Source of the DNA: Paraburkholderia sp. BL10I2N1
Lineage (GTDB): Bacteria; Pseudomonadota; Gammaproteobacteria; Burkholderiales; Burkholderiaceae
NCBI RefSeq assembly: GCF_004361815.1
Contig: NZ_SNWA01000002.1
Location: 3,348,001 to 3,412,000, forward strand
Length of the DNA: 64,000 bases
Direction of reading: 5' to 3'
The notes beneath the pieces are model-generated. The model saw only the letters and a list, made by a program, of their open reading frames with translations. It made no database searches and was not told the DNA's origin. Position numbers and translations under genes: made by a program. This document shows, in pieces, positions 1-7,873 of this stretch; position 1 is the first letter of the stretch, and every line of letters begins with the position of its first letter.

Positions 1-319
1 GGCCAAACGGCCGCGTGGGGTCGTATGTGTGGCGCACGAGGTGCACGGTAGCAAGAATGTCCTGCACGACGTCCTCGACGGCGTCCGGACGGACGCCGTG
101 GCGGCTCGCGACGCCCCGCAGATACGGCGTGATGCTTTGCAGCAGCCGGCGGTAGGCGTCGCGATCGCCTCGCTGCGCGTGCGCCATCAATACGGACCAG
201 TCGGGCGAGCCGTCGGGACGAGTTGCTTCATCACGTGTGGCGTCCGGCGGCTGAGTGCCTGCCGGCGAAGACCGGACCAGACGGATGTGCGTGGCGCGGC
301 GGTGTCGGAAGTCGGACAT
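1..319 (-). CDS. ECF sigma factor, partial (SigF-like, divergent from bufferin operon)
   Basis: Reading the minus strand from the ATG at 319 gives about 106 codons that run off the left edge. After a variable N-terminus the protein has a sigma-70 region 2 core with YLRGVASRHG followed by AVEDVVQDILATVH, the region that binds core polymerase and melts the -10 element. Region 4 lies outside the window. It is divergent from the DUF2282/DUF692/DUF2063/DoxX operon, and in Caulobacter the ECF factor SigF controls exactly this type of operon. A SigF-type promoter lies in the shared intergenic region, which supports the assignment. An anti-sigma factor (NrsF/DUF1109) would be expected just to the left but cannot be seen. 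Confidence 0.85.
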   Translation of the reverse strand, partial: MSDFRHRRATHIRLVRSSPAGTQPPDATRDEATRPDGSPDWSVLMAHAQRGDRDAYRRLLQSITPYLRGVASRHGVRPDAVEDVVQDILATVHLVRHTYDPTRPFG

Positions 320-371
320 CGTTGCAATTAGTGGAGGAGGCAAGCGGCGCGAAAAAATCCCGGCACGCCGC

Positions 372-397
372 GTAACCTTTGGCCGCGCCGGACCGAA
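372..397 (+). promoter_or_regulatory. SigF-type ECF promoter of the bufferin operon
   Basis: GTAACC at 372-377, exactly 16 bases, then CGAA at 394-397. This equals the GTAACC-N16-CGAA motif published for Caulobacter SigF, and it sits 50 bp before the bufA start with the SigF-like gene on the other side. The motif is seen directly; the activity is inferred. Confidence 0.75.
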
Positions 398-446
398 CTT
401 GCTTACAGGGTCGCGTGTTCGCGATCCCACCCTTGGAGAAGATACT

Positions 447-758
447 ATGAGCAAGTCCGCTTTGACCATTTCGTCGCTGTCGGCAGCAGTCGGCATGGCG
501 CTCGCGATGCAGGCGCTGCCCGCGCAGGCGCAGGGCATGGGTAATCCGCCGCAGGTCGTGAAAGACAACATGGCGAGGATGGCGCAGAACCACCTCGAGA
601 AATGCTACGGGGTCAACGCGGCAGCCAGGAACGACTGCGCCGAAGGCGCGCATTCGTGTGCCGGCCAGGCCTCGCAGGCGCGTGATCCGAAGTCATTCGT
701 ATTACTGCCGGCAGGCGATTGCAGCAAGATCGCGGGTGGGCAGTCGAAGGCAGGCTGA
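447..758 (+). CDS. bufA: Bufferin precursor peptide (DUF2282, BufA)
   Basis: A 103-residue precursor with a Sec-type signal peptide (residues 1 to about 29, ending AQAQ) and four cysteines at 53, 64, 71 and 92 in the family contexts EKCYG, NDCAEG, HSCAGQ and GDCSK. In characterised bufferins the BufB/BufC enzyme pair converts cysteines to thiooxazole heterocycles, giving a periplasmic copper-binding metallophore. The ATG at 447 has a GGAGAA ribosome site 7 bases upstream and is the first start giving a signal peptide. It is the first gene of a tight operon (8 bp to bufB). The assignment is firm from the cysteine pattern and the neighbours; copper as the ligand is family knowledge. Confidence 0.9.
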   Translation: MSKSALTISSLSAAVGMALAMQALPAQAQGMGNPPQVVKDNMARMAQNHLEKCYGVNAAARNDCAEGAHSCAGQASQARDPKSFVLLPAGDCSKIAGGQSKAG

Positions 759-766
759 GAGCCGCT

Positions 767-1663
767 ATGACCATGAGCGCAACAGTGACCCCGCCACGCA
801 CGCCAGCCAGCCAGATGCCCGCCAGGGCCGGTGTGGGCCTGCGCTTTTGCCATCATCGGACCGTGCTCGACGAACGCCCGGCGGTGGCGTGGTTCGAGGT
901 GCATACCGAGAATTACATGGGCGGCGTTCCGGGCACGCGCGACCTGGATGCCATTCGCCGCGACTATCCGGTTTCCCTGCACGGCGTGGGCCTCTCCCTC
1001 GGCAGCGCCGACGGGCTGGACGCCGCGCATCTGGCCCGCGTGTGCGAGGTCGCGGCGCGCGTACAGCCCGGCCTCGTCTCCGAGCACCTGGCCTGGAGCG
1101 TGGCGGGTGGTACCTACCTTGCAGATCTGTTGCCGTTGCCGCTGACCGAAGAAGCGCTCGACGTCGTTTGCCGGCATGTCGATCAGGTGCAGACGGCGCT
1201 TGGCCGGCAGATTCTGGTGGAAAACCCGTCCACCTATCTCCGCTTTGCGCATTCGACGATTCCGGAATGGGAGTTCCTCGCGCAGGTCGCACAACGCACG
1301 GGTTGTGGAATCCTGTGTGACGTGAACAACATCTACGTCAGCGCGTGCAATCACGGCTGGGATCCTGGTACTTATCTTGCAGCGCTGCCGCCGATGGCCG
1401 TCGGCGAAATCCATCTTGCCGGCCACAGTGTGAGGCAACTCGACAACGGCAGCACGTTGCGCATCGACGATCACGGCTCGCGTGTCGCGCCGGAAGTCTG
1501 GGCACTGTACCAAGCGGCGTTGAACCGCTTTGGACCCGTGCCGACGCTGATCGAATGGGACACCGATATGCCATCTCTCGAAGTTCTCATCGATGAAGCT
1601 GCAACGGCAGAATCGGCCCTGGAGGCGGTTCGACATGAATACGCGTACGCCCTCGCTGACTGA
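767..1663 (+). CDS. bufB: MNIO-family peptide-modifying enzyme (DUF692, BufB)
   Basis: A 298-residue DUF692 protein, a TIM-barrel multinuclear non-heme iron oxidase that installs the cysteine modification on BufA. Family motifs in order are GLRFCHH, WFEVHTENYMG, LHGVGLSLG, VSEHLAWS, LVENPSTYL, CDVNNIYVSACNH, EIHLAGHS and LIEWDTDMP, which carry the His, Glu, Asn and Asp iron ligands. The ATG at 767 lies 8 bp after the bufA stop. An in-frame TTG at 719 would overlap bufA and gives an N-terminus unlike the family. A second ATG at 773 is also possible. Overlaps bufC by 29 bp. Confidence 0.92.
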   Translation: MTMSATVTPPRTPASQMPARAGVGLRFCHHRTVLDERPAVAWFEVHTENYMGGVPGTRDLDAIRRDYPVSLHGVGLSLGSADGLDAAHLARVCEVAARVQPGLVSEHLAWSVAGGTYLADLLPLPLTEEALDVVCRHVDQVQTALGRQILVENPSTYLRFAHSTIPEWEFLAQVAQRTGCGILCDVNNIYVSACNHGWDPGTYLAALPPMAVGEIHLAGHSVRQLDNGSTLRIDDHGSRVAPEVWALYQAALNRFGPVPTLIEWDTDMPSLEVLIDEAATAESALEAVRHEYAYALAD

Positions 1664-2447
1664 ACTGCAACAGGCCATGCGACAGAGCCTGCTGCACCAT
1701 GAGCACGACGATGTGGCGGCCGTCGTGCTCGCAGATGGGCTCGACCCGCAGGCACGTCTGAACATCTACCGGAACACGGCAGCAGGCGTGCTGGTCAATG
1801 CGCTGCGTCTCGCCTTTCCTTGCCTGCAGCGTCTCGTTGGCACGGACTTTTTCGAAGGCGCCGCGCGCCTCTTCTGCACTGCTGCACCGCCGCGCAGCGC
1901 GTGGCTCGATGAATTCGGCGCAGCGTTTCCAGAATTCCTCGCGCAGATGCCGCAAATCGCCTCGGTGCCGTACGTGGCCGACGTTGCCCGGCTCGAATGG
2001 CAGGTGAATTGCGTGCTGCACGCGCCTGACGTTGCGCCGCTCGATCTTGCGTGTCTCGCACAACTCGACGAGGATGCGCTTGGCGCGCTGCGGTTGCGAC
2101 CTCATCCGGCCGCGCGCCTGCTGCGCTGCGAGTATCCCGCTGACGTCGTCTGGCGCGCCGTGCTCGAACAGGACGATCGTGCCCTGGGTGCGATCCAGCT
2201 CGCGGACGGACCCGTGCACCTGCTCGTGCAACGCGTGACAGAAGGCGTGGATACGCTCCGTTTGAGCGTTGGAGAGTGGCGCATCAGCGCCGCGCTTTTT
2301 GCGGGCGAGGCTGTCGGCGATGCGCTGGCTTGCGCTCCCGAAGCGGACGGGTATGCGCTCGTCGGCGCATACCTTGCGCGGAGATGCTTCGCTCAGGGGT
2401 TACCGCCTGCTAGCCACAGTCTGGTCGACGAAGGATCACCATCATGA
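1635..2447 (+). CDS. bufC: Bufferin maturation partner (DUF2063, BufC)
   Basis: A 270-residue DUF2063 protein with the typical start (SLTELQQAMRQSLL), the segment RLNIYRNTAAGVLVNALRLAFPCLQRLVG and a carboxy-terminal winged-helix-like region. In bufferin systems BufC binds the precursor and presents it to BufB. The start at 1635 lies inside bufB and follows a GGAGGCGG ribosome site at 1621, so translation is probably coupled. The stop overlaps the bufD start as ATGA. Confidence 0.9.
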   Translation: MNTRTPSLTELQQAMRQSLLHHEHDDVAAVVLADGLDPQARLNIYRNTAAGVLVNALRLAFPCLQRLVGTDFFEGAARLFCTAAPPRSAWLDEFGAAFPEFLAQMPQIASVPYVADVARLEWQVNCVLHAPDVAPLDLACLAQLDEDALGALRLRPHPAARLLRCEYPADVVWRAVLEQDDRALGAIQLADGPVHLLVQRVTEGVDTLRLSVGEWRISAALFAGEAVGDALACAPEADGYALVGAYLARRCFAQGLPPASHSLVDEGSPS

Positions 2448-2932
2448 CTCGCCTCTCTCATGCGGCTGACACTCGGGCGCCTGCCCGCAACGGTTACCTG
2501 CGCGCAGTGCGGATGCTGGAACGCGTGCCTTACTGGCTGCTGGCCATCCCGCTGCGCCTCGCGGTTGCGACAGTCTTCTGGAATTCGGCGATGACCAAGC
2601 TCGCCGACTGGAACGCAGCGCTTGAACTGTTTCGCGAGGAATACAAGGTGCCGGTGCTGCCGCCGGATGTGGCTGCGCACATCGCCGTGTCGATAGAACT
2701 GAGCACGCCGGTGTTGCTGGTGCTCGGCCTGGGCGTCAGGCCTGCAACATTGGTGCTGCTCGGGATGACCTTGGTGATTGAGATATTTGTCTATCCGCAG
2801 GCGTGGCCGACGCATATTCAGTGGGCAGCCATGTTGCTCGTCCTGCTCTGCCGGGGCGCGGGGGCATTGTCGCTGGACCATCTGATACGTCAGCGATGGG
2901 GGAGGGTGGCTTCGTCGGAGCTCGACCTTTAG
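2444..2932 (+). CDS. bufD: DoxX-family membrane protein (BufD)
   Basis: A 162-residue DoxX-family integral membrane protein with about four hydrophobic segments, including YWLLAIPLRLAVATVFWNS, STPVLLVLGLGV and WAAMLLVLLCRGAGALSLD. It overlaps bufC by four bases. DoxX proteins accompany many DUF2282/DUF692 operons; the role is uncertain and may be a redox or quinone-linked function in the membrane. Last gene of the operon. Confidence 0.85.
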   Translation: MTRLSHAADTRAPARNGYLRAVRMLERVPYWLLAIPLRLAVATVFWNSAMTKLADWNAALELFREEYKVPVLPPDVAAHIAVSIELSTPVLLVLGLGVRPATLVLLGMTLVIEIFVYPQAWPTHIQWAAMLLVLLCRGAGALSLDHLIRQRWGRVASSELDL

Positions 2933-3524
2933 CCGCTTGTCACGGAGCAGGTGAACGTTGTTTGCTGGCCCGATTCGGTTGCATGGGCGGCCGAAAACGA
3001 CCCTGAAGAGACAATCGACCTCCGACTGCCCGCCTTCCGCTCAAAGGCGTACAGCGAACATATTTAGAAAATTAGCTCGGAGAGGTGTCCGTCGGCTGCT
3101 GCGGCCGACTGGCGTATTCGCTGCTGCGGAAAACATCTGCTCCATCAACGGGCTTTATCGCCGCCGGAGTCCATTGACCGATCAGCGCCCGCATCTTCCG
3201 CGCTGCTATCGGCAACGCAGGTGATCGATTTTAAGCGTGATTCGAACCGTCATGCGTGCTCGAACCCGTAAGACGGGTGACACGATGAAGGTGGCTGCCC
3301 GGCTGTCCGAAAATGACAAACGGTTGTCCGGATCTGACCGAGCCAAGACCGTCAACACCGCGTCATCATGCAAGGTGCTGGCAGGCGTGCTGACGCGTCC
3401 TGTTCAGCAGAGGGACATCTACGCCGTCCGGGAACTCCTCGTTTGACGCGCTCCGAAAACGCGTTGCCCGACGATAATCGCCGGGCGGCTTTCAACTTCT
3501 TCGTCACGCTGGGTACTAGAACGA
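2933..3524. other. Intergenic region before the DUF1254 gene
   Basis: About 590 bp with no convincing gene. The short open frames here lack ribosome sites and family features. It holds the paired operator at 3303-3344 and so the promoter region of the DUF1254 gene. Confidence 0.6.
3303..3344 (+). promoter_or_regulatory. Paired 21-bp direct-repeat operator for the AraC regulator (copy 1)
   Basis: Half-sites CTGTCCGAAAATGAC at 3303-3317 and TTGTCCGGATCTGAC at 3324-3338 repeat with a 21-bp period (two helical turns), as usual for AraC-family dimers. The whole 42-bp block matches the block at 6211-6252 at 32 of 42 positions by hand alignment. It lies about 190 bp before the DUF1254 gene. Confidence 0.65.
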
Positions 3525-5027
3525 ATGACTAGTCGACTTAAACTCCGAATTGCGGTGCCGATTGCCTTTGTTACTTTCGTCGGAATCGTCAGTCTTATAA
3601 ATTTGCCCTATTGGCTGGCGTTCAAAAACGGGGTGCAAGCTTATCTATACGCGTATCCATTGATCACAATGGACATGACGAAGCGCGTAATGACCGCGCC
3701 CGCCCCGATGACCGAGGGTGACGTACATCGCAAACCCGGAACTGGTCCGGCTAATCAGTTCAGTCACGTAAGGGCATTTCCCGACAATACATTCAAAGAC
3801 GTTGTCGCTCCCAATGCCGATACACTGTACAGCATCGCCTGGCTTGAGCTGAAGGCGGAGCCAATGGTGCTCAGCATGCCGGACATGCACGGTCGATGGG
3901 TGCTGATGGAGGTCCTGGACGCCTGGACAAACGCGTTCGCGTCCCTAGGCACCCGCCAATATGGTGGTGAGCCGAAGCAGTACCTGATCTCCGGGCCAGG
4001 TTGGAACGGAGCCGTACCAGAAGGGATGATCCAGGTAAAGTCACCCACTGCCATGAACTGGATCATTGGCCGCACCTATACGCGCGATCCCGCAGATTTT
4101 GCTGCGGTACACCAGGTTCAGGCCCAATACCATTTGGTCCCGCTTTCGAGGTTTCTGCAGCATCAGGAAAATGATGCCGCGACGGCTCACACTGATGTGT
4201 CGATCGATACCCAAACACCCGTTGTGACGCAGGTCGCTCGCCTGAATGCACAGGACTACTTTTCGCGTATGTCCATGCTGATGGGAGACAATCCGCCAAG
4301 TCGAGCGGACGCGGCTATGGTGGAGAAACTTCGCCACCTCGGCATTGAACCGGGTATGCCCCTCGTCTGGAAGCGGATGGACCCGACGACACGCCGCGCT
4401 CTCGAAGATTCGGTCTGGTTTGTGCGGGCGTTGTTCGACGCGAGATCGCCGGGAACCCAAGGTCTGCCAGATACCAATCCAGTAGAACGTGCGTTGTTCA
4501 GCGCGACGACATCGGCAATGGACAAAGTCCTGCTCAATGTCCGCAATGGCTGGCGGATTCCGCTGAACCTGGGGCAATACGAGACACACTATCCTCTACG
4601 CGCCATTGTGAGCCTTGTTGGGTTCGGAGCGAACGGGCCGAAGGATGCGGTCTACCCCATGACCGCGATTGACGCAAAGGGGAATCCGCTAACCGGAGAA
4701 ACCCGGTACGTTCTGCATTTCGACCGCGACAAGCTACCGCCCGCGAAGGCATTCTGGTCGCTCACGATGTATGACGACAGGATGTTCTTTGTCGATAATC
4801 CCATCAGACGATACGCAATTGGCGATCGCGACGCTTTGCACTTCAATCCCGATGGTTCGCTTGATCTATGGCTTCAACATTCGCGGCCCAGCGACGAAAA
4901 AGTGTCGAACTGGCTCCCGGCCCCCCCGGGTCGATTCAAACTCATGCTGCGCCTATACGACCCCAAGGCGGAGGTTCTTGACGGGAAATGGGTTCCCCCG
5001 TCCGTTCAGCAGCTGACAAACGGGTAA
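3525..5027 (+). CDS. DUF1254/DUF1214 domain protein
   Basis: 500 residues. One N-terminal membrane segment (about residues 9-31, IAVPIAFVTFVGIVSLINLP) is followed by a DUF1254 domain (YLYAYPLITMDMTKRV ... VVAPNADTLYSIAWLEL) and a C-terminal DUF1214 domain (GNPLTGETRYVLHFD, FWSLTMYDD, YAIGDRD). The family is widespread and sometimes labelled cell-envelope protein; its biochemistry is not settled. The gene stands alone on the plus strand but shares a near-identical operator with the cupin operon at 6365, so I infer it belongs to the same regulon. Confidence 0.88.
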   Translation: MTSRLKLRIAVPIAFVTFVGIVSLINLPYWLAFKNGVQAYLYAYPLITMDMTKRVMTAPAPMTEGDVHRKPGTGPANQFSHVRAFPDNTFKDVVAPNADTLYSIAWLELKAEPMVLSMPDMHGRWVLMEVLDAWTNAFASLGTRQYGGEPKQYLISGPGWNGAVPEGMIQVKSPTAMNWIIGRTYTRDPADFAAVHQVQAQYHLVPLSRFLQHQENDAATAHTDVSIDTQTPVVTQVARLNAQDYFSRMSMLMGDNPPSRADAAMVEKLRHLGIEPGMPLVWKRMDPTTRRALEDSVWFVRALFDARSPGTQGLPDTNPVERALFSATTSAMDKVLLNVRNGWRIPLNLGQYETHYPLRAIVSLVGFGANGPKDAVYPMTAIDAKGNPLTGETRYVLHFDRDKLPPAKAFWSLTMYDDRMFFVDNPIRRYAIGDRDALHFNPDGSLDLWLQHSRPSDEKVSNWLPAPPGRFKLMLRLYDPKAEVLDGKWVPPSVQQLTNG

Positions 5028-5132
5028 TTATTGCTGCGGTGGAACGGCGAGTGAACCTCTCGCCGCAGCTGTCAGGAAGTGCCGCGCAGCACAACGTCGT
5101 GGATGTGGCGTGTGCGGCACCGCGTCCGGTAT

Positions 5133-6170
5133 CTAATGTGATCGTTGGGATCGATGCGATTCAGCGTAACCAGTGGGACTGATGCCCTTGTAACGGCGGA
5201 ACCCCCGGCTGAAATTGGCGATGTCCGTAAAGCCAAGCCGGAAAGCAATTTGTGAAACCGTCAATTCGCCGGCCTCCAGAAGTTCGCATGCACGCTCAAA
5301 TCGAACACGCTGCGAAACATCGCGAAAACTTAAGCCCTCCCGACTGAGGTAGCGGCTGATCGTACGCGACGTGATATTTAGCGAGCGTGCCACATCCTCA
5401 AGCGTGAGCTGCAGATTCTCACTCTCGCGCACCATCATCGTGACGAACTCGCCCCACTCGCCTCGCCGGGGCGATCTGCGAGACAGTACTTCGCACTGGG
5501 CCTCTGCCTGTCGTACGACGCGCTCGTCCGCCATGGGTAGTGGCTTGTCCAGCATATCAGTCGAGATTCTGACGGTCACGCCGGGTACCCGCGATCCGCC
5601 GAAGTGAAAGCGCGCCGGTGCGTTCCCGTGATAACGGTGGGCATGAGGCGGTGCCTCCATCGAGAGATAAATGTCGTAGCCTTCGTTGTCCGTTCCCAGG
5701 AGCATCTGGGCTTGCACATGGAACGACATCGCTAGCGCTTCGAGGAAAAACTGCAGCGTGCGGTTGTGCATCACCGCGGAGGGCGTAAATGCGATTTCTG
5801 CGTATTTTCCGCGCCGCTCGTAGCGCATCGTGAAAATCGGAACGATCAGGTGATAAAAGCGCACCGCGAGCCGCAGAATCTGGTCGACGTTTCGGCTGCT
5901 GAGCAGCGCGTAGCCAAGCGGGCCGTGTGAATTGAGGCGTACCTGTCGTCCCAGTTCGTAGCCGAGGTCATTACGCCCAGTTATCCGGGATGCGACGTCA
6001 ATGAGGGCTTCAAGCTCGGTGATCGTGAGCGTGCCCTCCGGGTCCTCGAGAGCCTGCACATTGATGTTCGCGTTCGCGAGCAAGCGCTCGTAGTCGGGAG
6101 TGTGTGCACGCAGGATCTCTCCAATCACCGCGTAGTAGCGACTGGGAACACGGTCCGCAGTGATGCCCAC
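5133..6170 (-). CDS. AraC-family regulator (Arabinose_bd type)
   Basis: 345 residues. The N-terminal ligand-binding domain is of the OruR/ArgR-like class (Arabinose_bd) with EALIDVASRITGRNDLGYELG and GPLGYALLSSRNVDQILRLA. The C-terminal double helix-turn-helix begins at LTLEDVARSLNITSRTISRYL and ends with the signature QIAFRLGFTDIANFSRGFRR. It is divergent from the cupin-SDR-ligase-porin operon across 194 bp that hold a paired direct repeat. A second copy of that repeat precedes the DUF1254 gene. It probably activates both units in response to the substrate of the pathway, which is unknown. Confidence 0.9.
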   Translation of the reverse strand: MGITADRVPSRYYAVIGEILRAHTPDYERLLANANINVQALEDPEGTLTITELEALIDVASRITGRNDLGYELGRQVRLNSHGPLGYALLSSRNVDQILRLAVRFYHLIVPIFTMRYERRGKYAEIAFTPSAVMHNRTLQFFLEALAMSFHVQAQMLLGTDNEGYDIYLSMEAPPHAHRYHGNAPARFHFGGSRVPGVTVRISTDMLDKPLPMADERVVRQAEAQCEVLSRRSPRRGEWGEFVTMMVRESENLQLTLEDVARSLNITSRTISRYLSREGLSFRDVSQRVRFERACELLEAGELTVSQIAFRLGFTDIANFSRGFRRYKGISPTGYAESHRSQRSH

Positions 6171-6210
6171 AAATTGTCTCCGTATCTGGTCTGATTGCCA
6201 AATATTTCAC

Positions 6211-6252
6211 CTGTCTGAAAGTGACAAGCAGGTGTCTCATTCTGACCAAGCC
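6211..6252 (+). promoter_or_regulatory. Paired 21-bp direct-repeat operator for the AraC regulator (copy 2)
   Basis: Half-sites CTGTCTGAAAGTGAC at 6211-6225 and GTGTCTCATTCTGAC at 6232-6246, 21-bp period, in the divergent araC/cupin intergenic region. It is the counterpart of the block at 3303-3344 in sequence, spacing and order of half-sites. Confidence 0.7.
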
Positions 6253-6364
6253 AGCGATGCTATTCAAGCTCGATCATGTCGTTACGCAAGCACAGCGGGG
6301 CACATCGTACGGATAAAGGTGTTCCGCGTGATAGCGCTGATAACCCTGATCTGGAGACTCAAGC

Positions 6365-6838
6365 ATGTTTTATGAAAAAGTGGCCACCGAGTGCATTGAT
6401 GATGCGTCGATTCCGTGGGTACCGTTTGCGCCGTACTCGACTGATGTCCTCGTGAAGTACTTCAAGCTCGACCCCACACGCGGCGAAACAATCACGCTTC
6501 TGAAGGCACCCGCGGGCGTACAGATGCCGAAGCACCACCACACCGGCACGGTCATCGTCTACACGATAAAGGGTCGCTGGAAATATGCCGAGCATGACTG
6601 GGTCGCTGGTCCGGGCAGCATCGTTTTCGAAACGGCCGGTTCCAGTCACACGCCGCTGGCCTTGCCCGGCGATGACGAGATCATCGCGCTGAACATCGTC
6701 CAGGGCGATCTCCTCTACCTGAACGACAACGATCAGGTGATCGCGAAGGAAAACTGGAAGACAGGCATGGAGCGCTATCTCGCGTACTGCGAGGCAAACC
6801 GCCTGATCCCCAAGGACCTGACGGCATTCGGTGGTTGA
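6365..6838 (+). CDS. Cupin protein, 2,4'-dihydroxyacetophenone dioxygenase-like
   Basis: 157 residues forming a single cupin barrel. Motif 1 is KHHHTGTVIVYTIKGRW (histidine cluster plus the following residues as metal ligands) and motif 2 lies near FETAGSSHTPLALPGDDE. Its layout resembles 2,4'-dihydroxyacetophenone dioxygenase and ChrR-type cupins, which bind one iron or zinc. In the former the reaction is oxygen-dependent carbon-carbon cleavage of an aromatic hydroxyketone. First gene of an operon with SDR, acyl-CoA ligase and porin, which fits a catabolic oxygenase, but the substrate is not shown by sequence. Confidence 0.8.
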   Translation: MFYEKVATECIDDASIPWVPFAPYSTDVLVKYFKLDPTRGETITLLKAPAGVQMPKHHHTGTVIVYTIKGRWKYAEHDWVAGPGSIVFETAGSSHTPLALPGDDEIIALNIVQGDLLYLNDNDQVIAKENWKTGMERYLAYCEANRLIPKDLTAFGG

Positions 6839-6913
6839 CCGCACGCTGGTCGGCGCGCCGCAAATCCTTACGGCCGCCTGCCGACCGGCGGCTCAAGTTC
6901 GCTAGTTCATGAG

Positions 6914-7759
6914 ATGCATATGAAAATCAGTAATTTGCGGGGTAAGCAGGTCCTTGTTACGGGCGCTGCAGCGGGCATCGGCTACGCAACCGCACTGGCG
7001 TTCGCGCGGCGAGGCGCAAATCTCGTCATCACCGATATTGATGAGCGGCGGCTGGACGCGGCGCGCAAGGCGATCGACGAGCTGGGCGTTCACTGCTTTG
7101 CCAGGATAGCCGACGTTTCGAACCAAGCCACCATGCAGGCCTTCGCCGATGCCGTCCACGATCAGGTGGGCGCCGTAGACGTCCTTGTCAACAACGCAGG
7201 CATCGGCTATCTGGGGCCGTTTATCGGCAGCCCGCTCGAATCATGGAACCGCACGTTTGGCGTCAACGTGATGGGGGTGGTGCACGGCTGCCATTACTTC
7301 CTGCCAAGGATGATCGCGGCCGGCGGTTGTAGGCGGATTGTCAACGTCGCCTCGCTGGCGGCGATTGCGCCGGCACCGAACATGAGCGCGTATGCGGCGA
7401 CAAAATCCGCCGTTCTGGGATTCTCGGACGTGCTGACGATGGAACTGAAAATCGCCGGGACTTCAGTTGGCGTTACCACTGTGTGTCCGGGGGTTATCAA
7501 CACCGATATCACCAGTTCGCGTGCCAACGTCGCAGACGCAATCAGCGACGCGCAGTTGTCCACACTTCAGGCCTACTACCGGAAGAACGGGGCAAGTGCC
7601 GATCTCGTCGCCGGTGCGATCGTCAATGCCGTGATGGCCGGAGAGGCGATCGTGCTGGTCGGGCCATTCGCGCGCCTCATGTACAACGCGAAGCGGCTGT
7701 CACGCCGTCTGGTCGAAAAGCTGATGCTCGCCGAGGCAAAGAAGCTCGGCTACTCGTAA
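6914..7759 (+). CDS. Short-chain dehydrogenase/reductase (SDR)
   Basis: 281 residues of a classical SDR. It has the NAD(P)-binding TGAAAGIG near residue 16, the DIDE acidic turn, NNAGIGY, the catalytic serine in NVASLAAIAP and YAATK with the catalytic Tyr and Lys. The C-terminus is longer than in minimal SDRs and basic (YNAKRLSRRLVEKLML), possibly membrane-associated. A second ATG at 6920 is equally usable. It is 75 bp after the cupin gene and probably oxidises or reduces an alcohol/ketone intermediate of the same pathway. Confidence 0.9.
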   Translation: MHMKISNLRGKQVLVTGAAAGIGYATALAFARRGANLVITDIDERRLDAARKAIDELGVHCFARIADVSNQATMQAFADAVHDQVGAVDVLVNNAGIGYLGPFIGSPLESWNRTFGVNVMGVVHGCHYFLPRMIAAGGCRRIVNVASLAAIAPAPNMSAYAATKSAVLGFSDVLTMELKIAGTSVGVTTVCPGVINTDITSSRANVADAISDAQLSTLQAYYRKNGASADLVAGAIVNAVMAGEAIVLVGPFARLMYNAKRLSRRLVEKLMLAEAKKLGYS

Positions 7760-7873
7760 CACTCGCAATCGGAGGACTCCGCTAACCGGGCGCCGCAAGG
7801 ACGCACGTCGATGGCCTCGTCCTCGGAGCGCGGTGTCGCCTCGCGACTCCGCTTTAGAGAATGGACTGCCGAA

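Noticed and set aside
3237..3446. 69-codon open frame in the intergenic region before the DUF1254 gene
   Set aside because: No ribosome site or homology feature, and it overlaps the paired operator at 3303-3344.
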